Shown: positions 26,098 through 38,993, counted from the first letter of the stretch. The stretch: DNA of 64,000 nucleotides from an uncultured Pseudomonadales bacterium (GCA_943788445.1 CALSQH010000004.1:124001-188000), one strand, 5' to 3'. The notes: a model not told the origin generated them from the sequence alone. Numbers and translations are program-made.

Positions 26098-27772
26098 CTA
26101 AGCTGATGCCAACTTAAGCAATTCAGAAGCATGAGAAAGCGTCTGATCCGTCACCTTGGCACCACCCAACATGCGCGCCAACTCCTCAACCCGCTGTTGC
26201 TGATCAAGCGGCGTCATCAACGACTCAGCACTATTGGTTTCAACCACCTTACTAGCACGATAATGATGATGAGCATGAGCAGCCACCTGCGGTTGATGCG
26301 TCACGCTGATAACCTGCCCGCGATCACCCAGCTGTTTAAGCAACTGACCAACAATATCCGCAGTACTGCCGCCAATACCCACATCCACCTCATCAAACAC
26401 CAGTGTTGGAATATTGGAATGCGCCGCCGCAACCACCTGAATCGCCAGGCTGACACGAGACAGCTCACCGCCAGAGGCAATCTTAGCCAACGGCTTATGA
26501 GGCTGCCCGGGGTTGGTAGCAATCAAGAATTCAATATCCTCATTGCCGGTGGCGCGAAACTCGCCTTTACTCAATGGCGATATTGAAACCACCAGCTCGG
26601 CACCTTCCATAGATAGAAGCTGTAGTTGCTGATTAATTTCATTGGCCATCACCGCAGCCGCTTTTGTTCTCTGTTTACTCAGCTTTGCACTCTTGGCACT
26701 GTACTTATCGGCCAGCTTATCGAGCTCCTCCTGAAGGGTCTCAATACTCTCACCACCGCCTTTAAGCTCCTGTAGCTCCGCTTCCAGAGATTCTAGGGTT
26801 CCGGCTAGCTGATCGCCATTAACTCGATGCTTGCGGGATAGCTGGAATATCGCCGAAAGCCGCTCCTCAACCTGTTGCAGGCGCTGTGGGTTGGCTTCAA
26901 AACGATCTATATGATTGCTGATCTCATGGATAGCCTCTTCCACCTGAATCATAGAGCTCTGTAAAAGCTCCTCGGCATTACCAAGGGCTTCGGGCCTGTG
27001 TTTTAAGCCGGATAAAATCGTTAGCGCGCGGTTTAAACCCTCGCGAATATTAAAACTTTCGTCTTGGTCGCAAACTGCCAGCAAACTGTGGCTGTCCTGC
27101 AGAATCTGATCGGCATTGGCCAGCGTCTGCTGTTCTTTCTCGAGATTATCGAGCTCATTGTTCTCTAATCCCAGCTGCTGCAGCTCTTGCACCTGAAAAG
27201 TCAGCAGATCTTTGCGCGCGGTTAATTCATCGGCGTGCTCGAGAAGATTATTTAACTGTTTGTTGGCACTGTTCCACTGCTGATAGCTCGCCGCCACCTC
27301 TGTGGCCAGCTCGATGGTATTGGCGTATTCGTCCAGTAAGTCTGCGATGGGTCTCGCGACGTAAAAGAGACTGGTGTTCATGCTGGCTGTGAATATCGGT
27401 AAGCATATCGCCGAGAGTCTGCAACTGTTGCATGGTGCAGGACTGCCCGTTGATATAGCCTCTCGAGCGGCCCTCTGTGGTGTAAAGGCGGCGCAAAATA
27501 CATTGATCATCGGCATCTAAGTCATTGCTGTGTAACCAGCTTTTTGCCTCTGGGGTACTGCTGATATCAAAGGTGGCGGTGATTTCGGCGCGCTTTTTGC
27601 CGTGGCGAATAGTATCGCTATCGGCGCGATCACCCAGCGCCATACCCAGAGCGTCGAGCACCAGTGACTTGCCGGCACCGGTCTCTCCGGTGATAGCGGT
27701 GGTGCCATGGGCGAATTCAATCTCTAAGGATTCAACCAAGGTGTAATTGATGATATTGATAGATAAAAGCAC
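26098..27772 (-). pseudogene. recN: DNA repair protein RecN, one frameshift
   Basis: SMC-like ATPase of double-strand break repair. The start is GTG 27772 (MLLSINIINYTLVESLEIEF). Walker A is GETGAGKS, followed by DIHSQHEHQSLLRRETHR. The frame then breaks at about 27337, and the protein continues in another frame as LLDEYANTIELATEVAASY through the coiled coil to the signature LASGGELSRVSLA and Walker B TLVFDEVDVGIGG. The 1675-bp span is one more than a multiple of three; removing the A at 27337 (minus strand CTT-A-CTG) restores a 557-residue protein, the normal size. All key motifs are intact, so this could be a sequencing error or a fresh mutation. Confidence 0.92.
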
Positions 27773-27832
27773 TTTTTTAATACCTGATGACCTGAGTAGA
27801 TTTATACAGAACAGATTGCCGTTACGCAATCG

Positions 27833-27860
27833 CTTGAAACTTAATAGTTTGTCCCCATAT
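27833..27860 (+). promoter_or_regulatory. Heat-shock (sigma-32) promoter of grpE
   Basis: CTTGAAA (27833) and CCCCATAT (27853) separated by 13 bp match the RpoH consensus almost perfectly. The grpE start lies about 50 bases downstream. Confidence 0.9.
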
Positions 27861-27913
27861 TGAGGTTGAGCCAAAAATTATGGCCAATATAACCAACGAA
27901 GTGAGGAATTGGT

Positions 27914-28540
27914 GTGTCACGCGAAACAGAAACTGACCAACAAAATGATAAAGATGCCGTTCAGCCCGATGTGGCAGTTCAGGCTGAAGACTTAGCCGCT
28001 GTGAATGAATCCACCCCCAATCAAGCAGAGGGTGAGATCAGTAACGAAGAAATTGAACAGGAACTGCTGCAGGAAGAGCAGCTATCCGAAACGGAACAGC
28101 TTCAACAGCAAGTGGCAGATGCCAATGACAATGTGCTGAGAATTCAGGCTGAGATGCAAAATATGCGTCGCCGCGCAGAGCGCGACGTAGAAAATGCACA
28201 TAAATTTGCACTGGATAAATTCTCTGCGGATTTGCTTCCGGTTGTCGATAATCTCGAGCGAGCACTCGGTGCTATAAATTCTGATGACGACAGCCAGAAA
28301 GCTATCGCAGAAGGCATAGAGTTAACGCTGAAGAGCTTTGTCGATGCGTTGGTACGTTTCAAGATTGAATCTGTTGATCCTGCGGGTCAGCCCTTTGATG
28401 CCAACCTGCATCAGGCGGTCTCCATGGTTCCCAATCCGGATATGGAGCCCAATACAGTCATGGATGTGTTTCAGAAGGGCTACACGCTCAATGGTCGTTT
28501 AATCAGACCGGCGATGGTGGTGGTTTCAAGCGCGTCTTAA
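27914..28540 (+). CDS. grpE: Nucleotide exchange factor GrpE
   Basis: Releases ADP from DnaK and so drives the chaperone cycle. The 208-residue protein has a long acidic, coiled-coil N-terminus and the family core: [37 protein letters not shown], and the C-terminal beta domain ending [17 protein letters not shown]. The start is GTG 27914, seven bases after GAGGAA. It is divergent from recN and heads the grpE-dnaK-dnaJ set, with a sigma-32-type promoter in front. Confidence 0.97.
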   Translation: MSRETETDQQNDKDAVQPDVAVQAEDLAAVNESTPNQAEGEISNEEIEQELLQEEQLSETEQLQQQVADANDNVLRIQAEMQNMRRRAERDVENAHKFALDKFSADLLPVVDNLERALGAINSDDDSQKAIAEGIELTLKSFVDALVRFKIESVDPAGQPFDANLHQAVSMVPNPDMEPNTVMDVFQKGYTLNGRLIRPAMVVVSSAS

Positions 28541-28575
28541 TCCAGTGGCGGTTATATTAAATATATACCGTCGCC

Positions 28576-28605
28576 CTTGAATTTGTCGAACTAGTACCCA
28601 CCTAT
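28576..28605 (+). promoter_or_regulatory. Possible second heat-shock promoter, before dnaK
   Basis: CTTGAAT, 14 bp, then CCCACCTAT: a weaker match to the sigma-32 consensus, about 85 bp upstream of the dnaK ATG. It would allow dnaK-dnaJ expression independent of grpE. Confidence 0.5.
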
Positions 28606-28689
28606 AGAAACATAGACAGAAACAGATTTACCCAATTAAAGACAAACCCTGGCAACAGGCTTTTAAGACAAGTAACGGAGAATTAACTA

Positions 28690-30621
28690 ATGGGCAAGAT
28701 TATCGGAATCGACCTTGGAACGACCAACTCATGTGTGGCCGTACTCGAAGGAGATAAACCCAAAGTAATAGAGAACTCAGAAGGCGCGCGCACCACACCA
28801 TCGGTTGTGGCCTTTACTGAGGAAGGTGAAATTCTGGTTGGACAGTCGGCTAAACGCCAGGCAGTCACCAATCCACACAACACAGTTTACGCGGTAAAGC
28901 GCCTGATCGGCCGCCGTTTTGAAGATGATGTTGTACAGAAAGATATCAAAATGGTGCCTTACAAAATCGTTAAGGCAGACAATGGCGATGCATGGGTAGA
29001 GATCAAAGGCGACAGCAAAGCAGCGCCACAGATTTCTGCCGAAGTATTGAAGAAAATGAAAAAGACCGCTGAAGACTATCTTGGCGAGACAGTATCAGAA
29101 GCTGTAATTACAGTGCCTGCATACTTTAACGATTCGCAGCGTCAGGCAACCAAAGATGCTGGTCGTATCGCGGGTCTAGATGTTAAGCGTATTATCAACG
29201 AGCCAACTGCAGCCGCACTGGCCTACGGTATCGATAAGAGTGCTGGCGATTCAGTCGTCGCTGTATACGATCTCGGTGGTGGTACATTCGATATCTCTAT
29301 TATTGAGATTGCCGATGTCGACGGCGAGAAGCAGTTTGAAGTGTTGGCAACCAACGGTGACACATTCCTCGGTGGTGAAGATTTCGATATGCGTTTGATC
29401 GAACATTTGTCAGCCGAATTTAAATCTGACAGCGGTATTGATATCCACGGTGATCCACTGGCTATGCAGCGTCTTAAAGAAGCTGCTGAGAAAGCTAAGA
29501 TTGAGCTTTCTTCGAGTGCGCAGACTGAAGTAAATCTACCTTATATCACTGCTGATGCAACTGGTCCTAAGCACTTGGTTGTTAAGTTGACTCGCGCCAA
29601 GCTTGAGTCACTGGTTGAAGATCTGATTGAGCGTTCCTTGGTGCCTCTCAAGACGGCACTTAAAGATGCCGGTAAGTCAGTTGGCGAAATCGACGAGATT
29701 ATTCTTGTGGGTGGCCAGACGCGTATGCCTAAGGTTCAGGAGAAAGTAACAGAGTTCTTCGGTAAAGAGCCACGTAAAGATGTTAACCCTGATGAAGCTG
29801 TTGCCGTAGGCGCTGCCTTGCAGGGTGCTGTTCTTGCTGGTGATGTTACTGATGTACTGCTGCTCGACGTGACACCGCTAAGTCTGGGTATTGAAACCAT
29901 GGGTGGCGTAGCTACTCCGGTTATTGAGAAAAACACCACGATTCCTACCAAGAAATCACAGATATTCTCAACTGCTGACGATAATCAAACTGCTGTAACT
30001 ATTCACGTGGTTCAGGGTGAGCGCAAGCAGGCTACAGGCAATAAATCTCTCGGACGTTTTGACCTGGCCGACATTCCTCCCGCTCCACGAGGAATGCCGC
30101 AGATCGAAGTAACCTTTGATATTGATGCCAACGGTATCTTGCATGTTGGTGCTAAAGATAAAGCGACTGGCAAAGAGCAGTCGATCATTATTAAAGCCTC
30201 TTCAGGTCTGTCCGACGACGAAATCGATGCAATGGTTCAGGATGCTGAAGCCAATGCGGCTGAAGATCAGAAGTTTGCTGACCTAGTTCAGGCGCGTAAT
30301 ACAGCTGATGGCCTTGCTCACGCAGCCAAGAAAACGCTTGAAGAAGCTGGCGATAAAGCTTCTGAAGAAGAGAAGGCAGCGATCGAAGGGGCTATCAAGC
30401 AGGTTCAAGAAGCTGTTCAGGCCGATGACAAAGAAGCGATCGACGAAGCCTCCAAGGTACTGTCGGAAGCGTCTTCAGGTCTGGCTCAGAAAATGTATGC
30501 AGAGCAAGCTGAAGCTGGTCAGGCACCTGAGGGCGAACAGCCAGCCGGTGATGACGTCATGGATGCCGAGTTCGAAGAAGTAAAAGAAGGGGCTGAAGAA
30601 GAGAAGCAAGACGGCAAGTAA
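28690..30621 (+). CDS. dnaK: Chaperone DnaK (Hsp70)
   Basis: ATP-driven chaperone that binds unfolded segments with DnaJ and GrpE. The 643 residues show the ATPase signatures [32 protein letters not shown] and [13 protein letters not shown], the linker [15 protein letters not shown], and the C-terminal acidic tail with [13 protein letters not shown], which is typical of proteobacterial DnaK. The ATG follows AACGGAGAA. The next gene is dnaJ, 91 bp downstream. Confidence 0.99.
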   Translation: MGKIIGIDLGTTNSCVAVLEGDKPKVIENSEGARTTPSVVAFTEEGEILVGQSAKRQAVTNPHNTVYAVKRLIGRRFEDDVVQKDIKMVPYKIVKADNGDAWVEIKGDSKAAPQISAEVLKKMKKTAEDYLGETVSEAVITVPAYFNDSQRQATKDAGRIAGLDVKRIINEPTAAALAYGIDKSAGDSVVAVYDLGGGTFDISIIEIADVDGEKQFEVLATNGDTFLGGEDFDMRLIEHLSAEFKSDSGIDIHGDPLAMQRLKEAAEKAKIELSSSAQTEVNLPYITADATGPKHLVVKLTRAKLESLVEDLIERSLVPLKTALKDAGKSVGEIDEIILVGGQTRMPKVQEKVTEFFGKEPRKDVNPDEAVAVGAALQGAVLAGDVTDVLLLDVTPLSLGIETMGGVATPVIEKNTTIPTKKSQIFSTADDNQTAVTIHVVQGERKQATGNKSLGRFDLADIPPAPRGMPQIEVTFDIDANGILHVGAKDKATGKEQSIIIKASSGLSDDEIDAMVQDAEANAAEDQKFADLVQARNTADGLAHAAKKTLEEAGDKASEEEKAAIEGAIKQVQEAVQADDKEAIDEASKVLSEASSGLAQKMYAEQAEAGQAPEGEQPAGDDVMDAEFEEVKEGAEEEKQDGK

Positions 30622-30712
30622 GTTCTTGTTAGTTATCTCTACTTCTTATTAGGCGCGGGCATTGTTCCGCGCTTAATACTATTTGTGCTAGTTAGGAAAA
30701 AAGAAACAAGTT

Positions 30713-31834
30713 ATGGCTAAACGCGATTACTACGAAGTGTTGGGTGTTGATAAAGGCGCCTCTCCACAAGAGGTCAAAAAGGCATTTCGTCGCATTGCGA
30801 TGAAATTCCACCCAGACCGCAATTCGGATGACAAAAACTCCGACGAGAAATTTAAAGAAGCCCAAGAGGCCTATGAAATTCTTGGTGATGAAGAGAAAAA
30901 GTCAGCCTATGACCGCTTTGGTCACGCCGGTGTAGATGGTAACGCAGGCGGAGGCGGTGCCGGTGGTGCTGGTTTTGGCGATATATTTGGCGATGTGTTT
31001 GGTGATATTTTTGGCGGTGCCGGAGGCGGTCGCGGAGGCCCAGCGCGAGGTTCAGATCTACGTTATGACCTACAGTTAGATCTTGAAGATGCCGTAAGAG
31101 GTAAAACCGTACAGATAGATGTGCCGACGATGACTCATTGTGATCCCTGTGATGGCTCTGGTGCGCGCAAAGGTACTTCACCGGTTACCTGTACTACCTG
31201 CCAGGGCGCCGGTCAGGTGCGGATGTCTCAGGGTTTCTTCTCGGTGCAGCAAGCCTGTCCAAAGTGTCATGGTCGCGGTCAGATGATTGCCGACCCCTGT
31301 GGAGAGTGTCGCGGTCAAGGGGTAAAGGAAGAGCGCAAAACACTTTCAGTAAAAATTCCCGCCGGTGTGGATACCGGTGATCGTATTCGTTTGTCGGGCA
31401 AGGGAGAAGCAGGTCCGCAGGGCGGCCCAGCGGGTGATCTCTATGTGCAGATGGTGGTGCGCAAGCATCCGATCTTTGTTCGTGATGACAGCAATTTGCA
31501 CTGTGAAGTGCCGATTAGTTTTGCTCAGGCGGCGTTAGGTGGAGATCTAGAAGTCCCGACACTGTCTGGCAAAGTAAAATTAAAAATTCCCGCAGAGACT
31601 CAGAGCGGAAAGCTGTTCCGTCTGCGTGGCAAAGGTGTTGCCCCCGTTCGCGGCGGTGGCGTTGGTGATCTACTCTGCCGAGTCGTGCTTGAAACGCCGG
31701 TTAATCTGAGCGCTGAACAGCGTGAGCTGTTGCAAAAATTTGAAGATAGTTTGGATGGCAAGCGCAAGCACTCTCCGCGCAGTACGACTTGGTTTGATGG
31801 GGTAAAAAAATTCTTCGATAATTTGACCGGTTAA
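30713..31834 (+). CDS. dnaJ: Chaperone DnaJ (Hsp40)
   Basis: Stimulates the DnaK ATPase and delivers substrates. The 373 residues follow the type I plan: J domain with HPD ([10 protein letters not shown]), Gly/Phe region ([20 protein letters not shown]), four zinc-binding CxxCxGxG repeats ([32 protein letters not shown]) and the C-terminal substrate domain. It lies downstream of dnaK and upstream of dapB in the same direction. Confidence 0.99.
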   Translation: MAKRDYYEVLGVDKGASPQEVKKAFRRIAMKFHPDRNSDDKNSDEKFKEAQEAYEILGDEEKKSAYDRFGHAGVDGNAGGGGAGGAGFGDIFGDVFGDIFGGAGGGRGGPARGSDLRYDLQLDLEDAVRGKTVQIDVPTMTHCDPCDGSGARKGTSPVTCTTCQGAGQVRMSQGFFSVQQACPKCHGRGQMIADPCGECRGQGVKEERKTLSVKIPAGVDTGDRIRLSGKGEAGPQGGPAGDLYVQMVVRKHPIFVRDDSNLHCEVPISFAQAALGGDLEVPTLSGKVKLKIPAETQSGKLFRLRGKGVAPVRGGGVGDLLCRVVLETPVNLSAEQRELLQKFEDSLDGKRKHSPRSTTWFDGVKKFFDNLTG

Positions 31835-31915
31835 AATCAACTTGCGTACTATGTGTTACAGGCTGGGCTATTACCCGCTGAGGTGCGACTAATACCAATA
31901 ATCAACAGAGAATAG

Positions 31916-32758
<843 letters not shown>

Positions 32759-32806
32759 CAGTCTGTTTGTTGAATAAAGTTCTGATAACTTTTCTGACAT
32801 CAGTGA

Positions 32807-32835
32807 TAGACAAAATAGGCCTCTTTCAATACAAT
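32807..32835 (+). promoter_or_regulatory. Promoter of the carAB operon
   Basis: TAGACA, 17-bp spacer, TACAAT at 32830. It implies a leader of about 190 nt before carA, containing a small ACCGCG-CGCGGT hairpin (32847-32866) and the terminator-like hairpin at 32907. Confidence 0.7.
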
Positions 32836-32906
32836 GCTCTCCTAACACCGCGGCCTTAAACGCGGTCTCATTCCGAGAGGTTAGAGCACAGCAGAATATT
32901 ATATTT

Positions 32907-32942
32907 AGCGAGATGAGACGAAAAGTTTCATCTCGCTTTTTT
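32907..32942 (+). terminator. Terminator or attenuator in the carA leader
   Basis: AGCGAGATGA and TCATCTCGCT form a strong stem, followed by T6. It lies between the predicted promoter and carA, so it must either end dapB transcripts or attenuate carAB. Confidence 0.8.
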
Positions 32943-33028
32943 ACAAATATTCATAATCGACTGATGCCGTTATCGGAGTTACCTGATTTCAGGTCAACGT
33001 TTTTTTGTTAACTAATTTAGGAGGTTGT

Positions 33029-34171
33029 GTGAATTCCCATACTCACCGGGAAGCCGTACTTGCGCTTGCAGACGGAACAATTTTCAGAGGAACCGCTATT
33101 GGTGCAGATGGCTGCTCCGTTGGTGAAGTAGTCTTTAATACAGCCCTCACCGGGTATCAGGAAATTCTTACTGATCCCTCATATGCTCAGCAAATCGTTA
33201 CTCTAACCTATCCCCATATAGGTAATGTCGGCGTCAATGACGAAGATGCAGAGTCGGATAGAGTCTGGGCGTCGGGTCTGGTTATTCGAGATCTACCCTT
33301 ACTGGTATCTAATTTTCGTAGTGAGCAATCTTTAGATAGCTATCTAAAAGAAAAAAATATCCTTGGTATTGCCGATATAGACACCCGCAAGCTGACGCGT
33401 ATTTTACGCGAGAGTGGTGCTCAGAATGGCTGCATTATGGCCGGTGATGTCGATGACGAAACTGCACTGGCTGCCGCGCGAGATTTTGCTGGGCTCAAAG
33501 GTATGGATCTGGCTAAAGAAGTTACAACAGAGACTACCTACAAATGGTCAGAGCACAGTTGGGAACTGGGTGTTGGTCATAAGCCCCAGAATCCAAGCAC
33601 TACTAAGTACAAAGTAGTTGCCTATGACTTTGGTGTTAAACGCAATATCTTGCGTATGTTGGTAGACCGCGGTTGCGAGTTAATCGTAGTGCCGGCTAAA
33701 ACTTCTGCAAGCGAAGTGTTGGCGATGCAGCCAGATGGAATATTTCTCTCCAACGGCCCTGGCGATCCAGAACCCTGTGATTACGCTATCGAAGCTATTA
33801 CTGAAATTCTTAAAACCGATACGCCGGTATTTGGTATCTGTTTAGGTCATCAATTACTTGCCCTAGCCTCAGGCGCTAAAACGGCGAAGATGAAGTTTGG
33901 TCACCACGGTGCCAACCATCCGGTTGAAGATATTGAAAAAAATGTAGTGATGATCACCAGTCAAAACCACGGTTTTGCGGTTGATGAAAGTAGTTTGCCG
34001 GCGAACTTGATTGCCACACACCGTTCGCTATTTGACGGTTCGTTACAGGGAATTCACCGCACAGATAAACCAGCCTTTAGTTTTCAGGGTCACCCTGAAG
34101 CTAGTCCTGGCCCCCATGAAGCAGCAGTGCTGTTTGACCACTTCATCGAACTTATGGGAGCGCGCAACTAA
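33029..34171 (+). CDS. carA: Carbamoyl-phosphate synthase, glutaminase subunit
   Basis: Frees ammonia from glutamine and channels it to CarB for carbamoyl phosphate, the precursor of arginine and pyrimidines. The frame reaches TTG 33005, but GTG 33029 sits right behind AGGAGG, giving 380 residues, the family length. The class I amidotransferase triad is seen: Cys in [13 protein letters not shown], His and Glu in [12 protein letters not shown]. carB begins 22 bp after the stop. Confidence 0.97.
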   Translation: MNSHTHREAVLALADGTIFRGTAIGADGCSVGEVVFNTALTGYQEILTDPSYAQQIVTLTYPHIGNVGVNDEDAESDRVWASGLVIRDLPLLVSNFRSEQSLDSYLKEKNILGIADIDTRKLTRILRESGAQNGCIMAGDVDDETALAAARDFAGLKGMDLAKEVTTETTYKWSEHSWELGVGHKPQNPSTTKYKVVAYDFGVKRNILRMLVDRGCELIVVPAKTSASEVLAMQPDGIFLSNGPGDPEPCDYAIEAITEILKTDTPVFGICLGHQLLALASGAKTAKMKFGHHGANHPVEDIEKNVVMITSQNHGFAVDESSLPANLIATHRSLFDGSLQGIHRTDKPAFSFQGHPEASPGPHEAAVLFDHFIELMGARN

Positions 34172-34193
34172 ATAGTTGCGAGAAAAAGAAAAC

Positions 34194-37100
34194 ATGCCAA
34201 AAAGAACTGACATAAAAAGCATCCTCATCCTTGGCGCTGGCCCAATTATTATTGGTCAGGCCTGTGAGTTTGACTACTCCGGTGCCCAGGCCTGTAAAGC
34301 GCTTCGCGAAGAAGGTTTTAGAGTAATTCTGGTCAACTCCAATCCAGCCACCATCATGACCGATCCGGCGATGGCTGATGCGACCTATATTGAGCCGGTT
34401 GAATGGCGCACGGTTGAACATATTATTGCGCAGGAAAAGCCCGATGCACTGCTGCCGACCATGGGCGGTCAGACCGCACTGAACTGTGCACTGGATCTAG
34501 CTAAACACGGCGTACTGGAAAAGCACGGCGTGGAAATGATTGGCGCCAATGCCGACGCTATCGACAAAGCAGAAGATCGCGAGCGCTTTGATAAAGCGAT
34601 GAAGGCGATTGGTCTGGATACCCCTAATTCTGGCATAGCCCACAGCATGGAAGAGGCCGCTCAGGTCGCCGATCGCTTTGGCTTCCCCTGTATTATTCGC
34701 CCCTCATTTACTATGGGTGGTTCCGGCGGTGGTATTGCTTATAACCGCGAAGAGTTTGAAGAGATCTGCCGTCGCGGCCTAGATCTTTCGCCAACCAATG
34801 AGCTGTTGATTGATGAATCGCTAATTGGCTGGAAAGAATTTGAAATGGAAGTGGTCAGAGACCGCAAAGATAATTGCATTATTATCTGCGCCATTGAAAA
34901 CTTTGACCCCATGGGTATTCACACCGGTGATTCAATTACCGTTGCCCCAGCCCAAACATTGACCGACAAAGAATATCAAATCATGCGCAACGCCTCGATC
35001 AAGGTATTGCGAGAGATTGGTGTTGAAACTGGCGGATCAAATGTTCAGTTTGCAGTGAATCCTGAAGATGGACGATTGATTGTTATTGAGATGAACCCAC
35101 GGGTATCTCGATCCTCGGCACTGGCTTCGAAAGCGACTGGCTTCCCCATTGCACGAGTGGCAGCCAAGCTGGCCATTGGTTATACCCTCGATGAATTACA
35201 GAACGAGATTACGGGTGGCGCAACCCCAGCCTCTTTCGAGCCAAGCATCGACTATGTAGTAACAAAAATACCACGCTTTGCCTTTGAAAAATTCGAGCAG
35301 GCGAGCACCGCACTAACCACGCAGATGAAATCTGTGGGTGAGGTGATGGCGATTGGTCGCACCTTCCAGGAATCAATGCAAAAAGCCCTGCGTGGCCTTG
35401 AAGTCGACTCCGCTGGTTTCGATTCAAAGCTCACCCCAGAGACTGAAAACCCGATGGCCGAAATACATCGTCAGTTGGCCGTTGCCGGTCCAGATCGTAT
35501 TTGGTTTGTGGGTGATGCATTCCGTCATGGCATGAGTCGTGAAGAAGTTTTTGCACTGACCAAAATCGATCATTGGTTTTTGGTGCAGATCGAAGATTTG
35601 ATTAAAGACGAACTAGCGTTGGCTCAGTTAAGCCTCGGCGATCTGGATCAAAAGAGCCTCTACCGCCTAAAGCGCAAAGGTTTTTCTGATCGTCGTCTCG
35701 GCGATATTTTGGCTTGCGGTGAGAGTGCTGTGCGGGAATTACGTTACGAACTGGCAATACATCCAGTCTACAAACGCGTCGATACCTGCGCTGCAGAATT
35801 CGCTACAGATACCGCTTATATGTACTCTACCTACGAGGAAGAGTGTGAAGCGCGCCCCAGCGACAAAGATAAAATCCTTGTGCTCGGCGGCGGACCAAAC
35901 CGTATCGGTCAGGGTATCGAATTTGATTACTGCTGTGTACACGCGGCCTTAGCTATGCGTGATGATGGCTATGAAACCATTATGGTCAACTGTAATCCAG
36001 AGACTGTTTCTACCGATTACGACACCTCAGATAGACTGTTCTTCGAACCGGTTACTCTTGAGGATGTTCTCGAAATCGTACGTATCGAAAAGCCTAAAGG
36101 CGTAATCGTTCAATTCGGTGGTCAGACGCCTCTAAAACTTGCCCGAGCCCTTGAAGCGGCCGGTGTACCGATTGTTGGTACTACCCCGGATGCTATCGAT
36201 CGCGCAGAAGATCGCGAACGCTTCCAGCAGATGATCGATAAACTCGGTCTGTTACAGCCGCGTAACGCGACAGCAAGAAGCGCTGAGCAGGCCGTCGAGT
36301 TGGCCAAGGAAATTGGCTATCCGCTAGTGGTTCGACCTTCCTATGTACTCGGTGGTCGTGCCATGGAGATCGTCTACAAAGAAGATGAATTACGCCACTA
36401 TATGAAGACCGCAGTTCAGGTATCTGATGATTCTCCGGTACTGCTCGATTTTTTCCTGCCAAACGCCATTGAGATGGATGTGGATGCGGTAAGTGATGGC
36501 AAGCAGGTCGTTATTGGCGCGATTATGCAGCATATTGAACAGGCCGGTATTCACTCTGGTGACTCAGCCTGTTCACTGCCGCCTTACAGCCTCAGTGAAG
36601 ATATTCAGAATGATATGCGCGAAGTGTGCAAAAAGATGGCGCTGGAATTGGGTGTCCGCGGTTTGATGAATGTTCAGTTGGCATTACAGGATGGCAAGAT
36701 CTACGTTATTGAAGTCAATCCAAGAGCCTCGCGAACGGTTCCTTTTGTGTCTAAATGTATAGGCACCTCACTGGCGAAAATTGCCGCCCGCTGTATGGTT
36801 GGGCAGACGCTTGAGTCGCAGGGCTTCACCAAAGAAATTATCCCGCCGTACTTCAGTGTTAAAGAAGCGGTTTTCCCCTTCAATAAGTTCCCCGGTATTG
36901 ATCCAATTCTTGGGCCAGAGATGAAGTCTACTGGTGAAGTAATGGGTGTCGGCGCAACCTTTGCTGAGGCCTATGGCAAAGCAGAGTTGGGTGCCAGTGA
37001 TGAAATACCTGCCAAGGGTACGGCCTTTGTCAGTGTCCGCGAGCGCGATAAGGATCAGATTGCTGAGTTGGCTAAGCAGTTATCAGACCTCGGTTTCAAA

Positions 37101-37412
37101 CTGGTGGCGACCAAAGGTACTGCCACTATTATCGAGCGGGCTGGTTTGCCTGTAACCTTGGTAAACAAGGTGCAGGAAGGTCGTCCACATATTGTTGATA
37201 TGATTAAAAGCGATAAAATTGATTTGATTATCAATACCACTGAAGGTCGTCAGGCGATTTCTGATTCCTCGGCTATTCGTTCAAGTGCAGAGCAACATAG
37301 AGTCTATTACACTACAACGATTGCAGGTGGCAGTGCAGTTTGTCAGGCGCTGAACTTCCGTGGTGAAACTACGGTGCGACGTATCCAAACACTGCATAAG
37401 GAGATTGTGTAA
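34194..37412 (+). CDS. carB: Carbamoyl-phosphate synthase, large subunit
   Basis: Makes carbamoyl phosphate from ammonia, bicarbonate and two ATP. ATG 34194 ([20 protein letters not shown]) gives 1072 residues. The two homologous ATP-grasp halves begin at [20 protein letters not shown] and at [19 protein letters not shown] (about residue 560). The C-terminal domain from about 940 is the MGS-like allosteric domain that binds UMP/IMP/ornithine in E. coli. The stop overlaps the greA start by one base (TAATG). Confidence 0.99.
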   Translation: MPKRTDIKSILILGAGPIIIGQACEFDYSGAQACKALREEGFRVILVNSNPATIMTDPAMADATYIEPVEWRTVEHIIAQEKPDALLPTMGGQTALNCALDLAKHGVLEKHGVEMIGANADAIDKAEDRERFDKAMKAIGLDTPNSGIAHSMEEAAQVADRFGFPCIIRPSFTMGGSGGGIAYNREEFEEICRRGLDLSPTNELLIDESLIGWKEFEMEVVRDRKDNCIIICAIENFDPMGIHTGDSITVAPAQTLTDKEYQIMRNASIKVLREIGVETGGSNVQFAVNPEDGRLIVIEMNPRVSRSSALASKATGFPIARVAAKLAIGYTLDELQNEITGGATPASFEPSIDYVVTKIPRFAFEKFEQASTALTTQMKSVGEVMAIGRTFQESMQKALRGLEVDSAGFDSKLTPETENPMAEIHRQLAVAGPDRIWFVGDAFRHGMSREEVFALTKIDHWFLVQIEDLIKDELALAQLSLGDLDQKSLYRLKRKGFSDRRLGDILACGESAVRELRYELAIHPVYKRVDTCAAEFATDTAYMYSTYEEECEARPSDKDKILVLGGGPNRIGQGIEFDYCCVHAALAMRDDGYETIMVNCNPETVSTDYDTSDRLFFEPVTLEDVLEIVRIEKPKGVIVQFGGQTPLKLARALEAAGVPIVGTTPDAIDRAEDRERFQQMIDKLGLLQPRNATARSAEQAVELAKEIGYPLVVRPSYVLGGRAMEIVYKEDELRHYMKTAVQVSDDSPVLLDFFLPNAIEMDVDAVSDGKQVVIGAIMQHIEQAGIHSGDSACSLPPYSLSEDIQNDMREVCKKMALELGVRGLMNVQLALQDGKIYVIEVNPRASRTVPFVSKCIGTSLAKIAARCMVGQTLESQGFTKEIIPPYFSVKEAVFPFNKFPGIDPILGPEMKSTGEVMGVGATFAEAYGKAELGASDEIPAKGTAFVSVRERDKDQIAELAKQLSDLGFKLVATKGTATIIERAGLPVTLVNKVQEGRPHIVDMIKSDKIDLIINTTEGRQAISDSSAIRSSAEQHRVYYTTTIAGGSAVCQALNFRGETTVRRIQTLHKEIV

Positions 37413-37888
37413 TGCAAAAGACAGCAATGACGGTTGAAGGTGAGATTGCTCTGCGAGAGGAATTAAATCATCTTATCAAGGTAGTTCGTCCAAGAATCAT
37501 TAGTGATATCGCGACTGCCCGTGAACACGGCGATCTAAAAGAGAATGCCGAGTACCATGCGGCTCGAGAACAGCAGAGTTTTGCTGAGGGACGTATTCAG
37601 GAAATCGAGAGCAAGCTGTCAAATATTCAGGTTATTGATATTCATAAAGTCCCCCATGGTGACAAAGTAATATTTGGTTCTACGGCAACTATTATTAACC
37701 TTGAAAGCGATCAGACTGTCACGTACAAAATTGTCGGCGATGATGAAGCCGAGGTTAAGTTGGGCAAGATTTCTTACCAGTCGCCTATTGCCCGAGCGTT
37801 AATGGGTAAAGAGATTGGTGAGGTCGTGGTAGTGAAAGCACCGAGCGGTGATGTTGAATACGAAATCGATCAGGTCGAGTTTATTTAA
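37412..37888 (+). CDS. greA: Transcription elongation factor GreA
   Basis: Stimulates transcript cleavage by stalled RNA polymerase. The 158 residues show an N-terminal coiled coil with the tip motif [21 protein letters not shown] (written here in part: [16 protein letters not shown]), which carries the acidic pair that enters the polymerase channel. A C-terminal FKBP-like domain ends [11 protein letters not shown]. It is coupled to carB. Confidence 0.98.
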   Translation: MQKTAMTVEGEIALREELNHLIKVVRPRIISDIATAREHGDLKENAEYHAAREQQSFAEGRIQEIESKLSNIQVIDIHKVPHGDKVIFGSTATIINLESDQTVTYKIVGDDEAEVKLGKISYQSPIARALMGKEIGEVVVVKAPSGDVEYEIDQVEFI

Positions 37889-37939
37889 TCAGGGGTTTTA
37901 GTTCGCTGTTACCGTCATTCCGACAGCGCCCTTTAATTG

Positions 37940-38046
37940 GTCATCCCGACAGAGCGCAGCGACGAGGGATCTCAAGATCTCTCACATTCGTTCTGGATGA
38001 CAAAGAAACTCCCGTCATCCCGACAGAGCGCAGCGACGAGGGACCT
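37940..38046. repeat. Short dispersed repeats (GTCATCCCGACAGAGCGCAG type)
   Basis: Two direct copies of a 33-bp unit, 37940-37972 and 38014-38046 (GTCATCCCGACAGAGCGCAG, then CGACGAGGGA). A diverged inverted half copy lies between them at 37976-38001 (AGATCT to GGATGAC), so the first copy can fold into a long hairpin. A further fragment is near 37913. The same unit forms the outer arms of the 25577-26065 palindrome. The block separates the converging greA and argF transcripts. Confidence 0.88.
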
Positions 38047-38062
38047 CCATCAGGTTTCTCCC

Positions 38063-38977
38063 CTACTCACTAGCCCCAAGTAAAAATACCATCAATGCCT
38101 TCTGTGCATGCAGACGATTTTCCGCTTCATCCCAAACTACCGAAATTTTCTCATCTTCAAACAACTCAGCAGAGACCTCTTCATCTCTATGTGCGGGCAA
38201 GCAGTGCATAAACAACACATCATCCGCCGCATGTCCGATTAACTGATGATTTACCTGAAAGTTGGCAAAATGCTTTAAGCGTTCTTCCTGCTCATCTTCC
38301 TGACCCATAGACGCAAACACATCGGTGGTCACCAGATGGGCGGCAGTGGCCGCAACCACAGGATCATTAGTGACATTGACACGCTTTCCAGCCTGAGCGA
38401 GCAACTCAACGCTAGGCTCATAGCCAACCGGACAGGCGATATTGAGATTGAAATCCAACTGCATCGCCGCGTTAATCCATGACTGGCACATATTATTGCC
38501 ATCGCCAATCCAAGCCACCGTTTTACCTTGAATAGAGCCGCGATGTTCGACAAACGTCTGGATATCTGCCAGTAACTGACAGGGGTGATATTGATCAGTG
38601 AGAGCGTTGATCACCGGTACTTTTGAGTATTCAGCAAACTTCTCAATCTTGTCGTGGCCAAAGGTTCGGATCATTATAATATCTACCATGCGCGAAATGA
38701 CTCGCGCCGAATCTTCAATAGGTTCACCGCGACCGAGCTGGGTATCGTTGGGCGACAAAAATAATGCATCACCGCCGAGTTGCGCCATGCCAGCTTCAAA
38801 GGAAACTCGGGTGCGTGTCGAGGACTTCTCAAAGATCATACCTAGAACTTTACCTGCAAAAACAGGCTCTTGACGACCTTCACGATGGGCAGCTTTTAAA
38901 TCGATCGCGAGCTGGATAACCTGATTTATTTCATCAGTGGTTAAATCCTGAAGGGTAAGGAAGTGTCTAATAGTCAT
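38063..38977 (-). CDS. argF: Ornithine carbamoyltransferase
   Basis: Makes citrulline from ornithine and carbamoyl phosphate. The 304 residues carry all motifs: carbamoyl-phosphate loop [35 protein letters not shown] for ornithine, and [13 protein letters not shown]. It lies 16 bp downstream of argD on the same strand, so the two form an arginine operon. The carbamoyl phosphate supply genes carAB are nearby but converge on it. Confidence 0.97.
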   Translation of the reverse strand: MTIRHFLTLQDLTTDEINQVIQLAIDLKAAHREGRQEPVFAGKVLGMIFEKSSTRTRVSFEAGMAQLGGDALFLSPNDTQLGRGEPIEDSARVISRMVDIIMIRTFGHDKIEKFAEYSKVPVINALTDQYHPCQLLADIQTFVEHRGSIQGKTVAWIGDGNNMCQSWINAAMQLDFNLNIACPVGYEPSVELLAQAGKRVNVTNDPVVAATAAHLVTTDVFASMGQEDEQEERLKHFANFQVNHQLIGHAADDVLFMHCLPAHRDEEVSAELFEDEKISVVWDEAENRLHAQKALMVFLLGASE

Positions 38978-38993
38978 GAGAAATTACTCTGTT

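Noticed and set aside
26131..26586. Plus-strand open frame of 151 codons opposite recN.
   Set aside because: It lies wholly antisense to the conserved ATPase end of recN, is very rich in His and Arg, and shows no family features; it is a shadow frame.
27780..27820. LexA box upstream of recN (minus strand CTGTATAAATCTACTCAG).
   Set aside because: The CTG and CAG halves are separated by 12 bases instead of the 10 in the gammaproteobacterial LexA consensus, and the inner ACAG half is not matched. I do not call SOS control from it.
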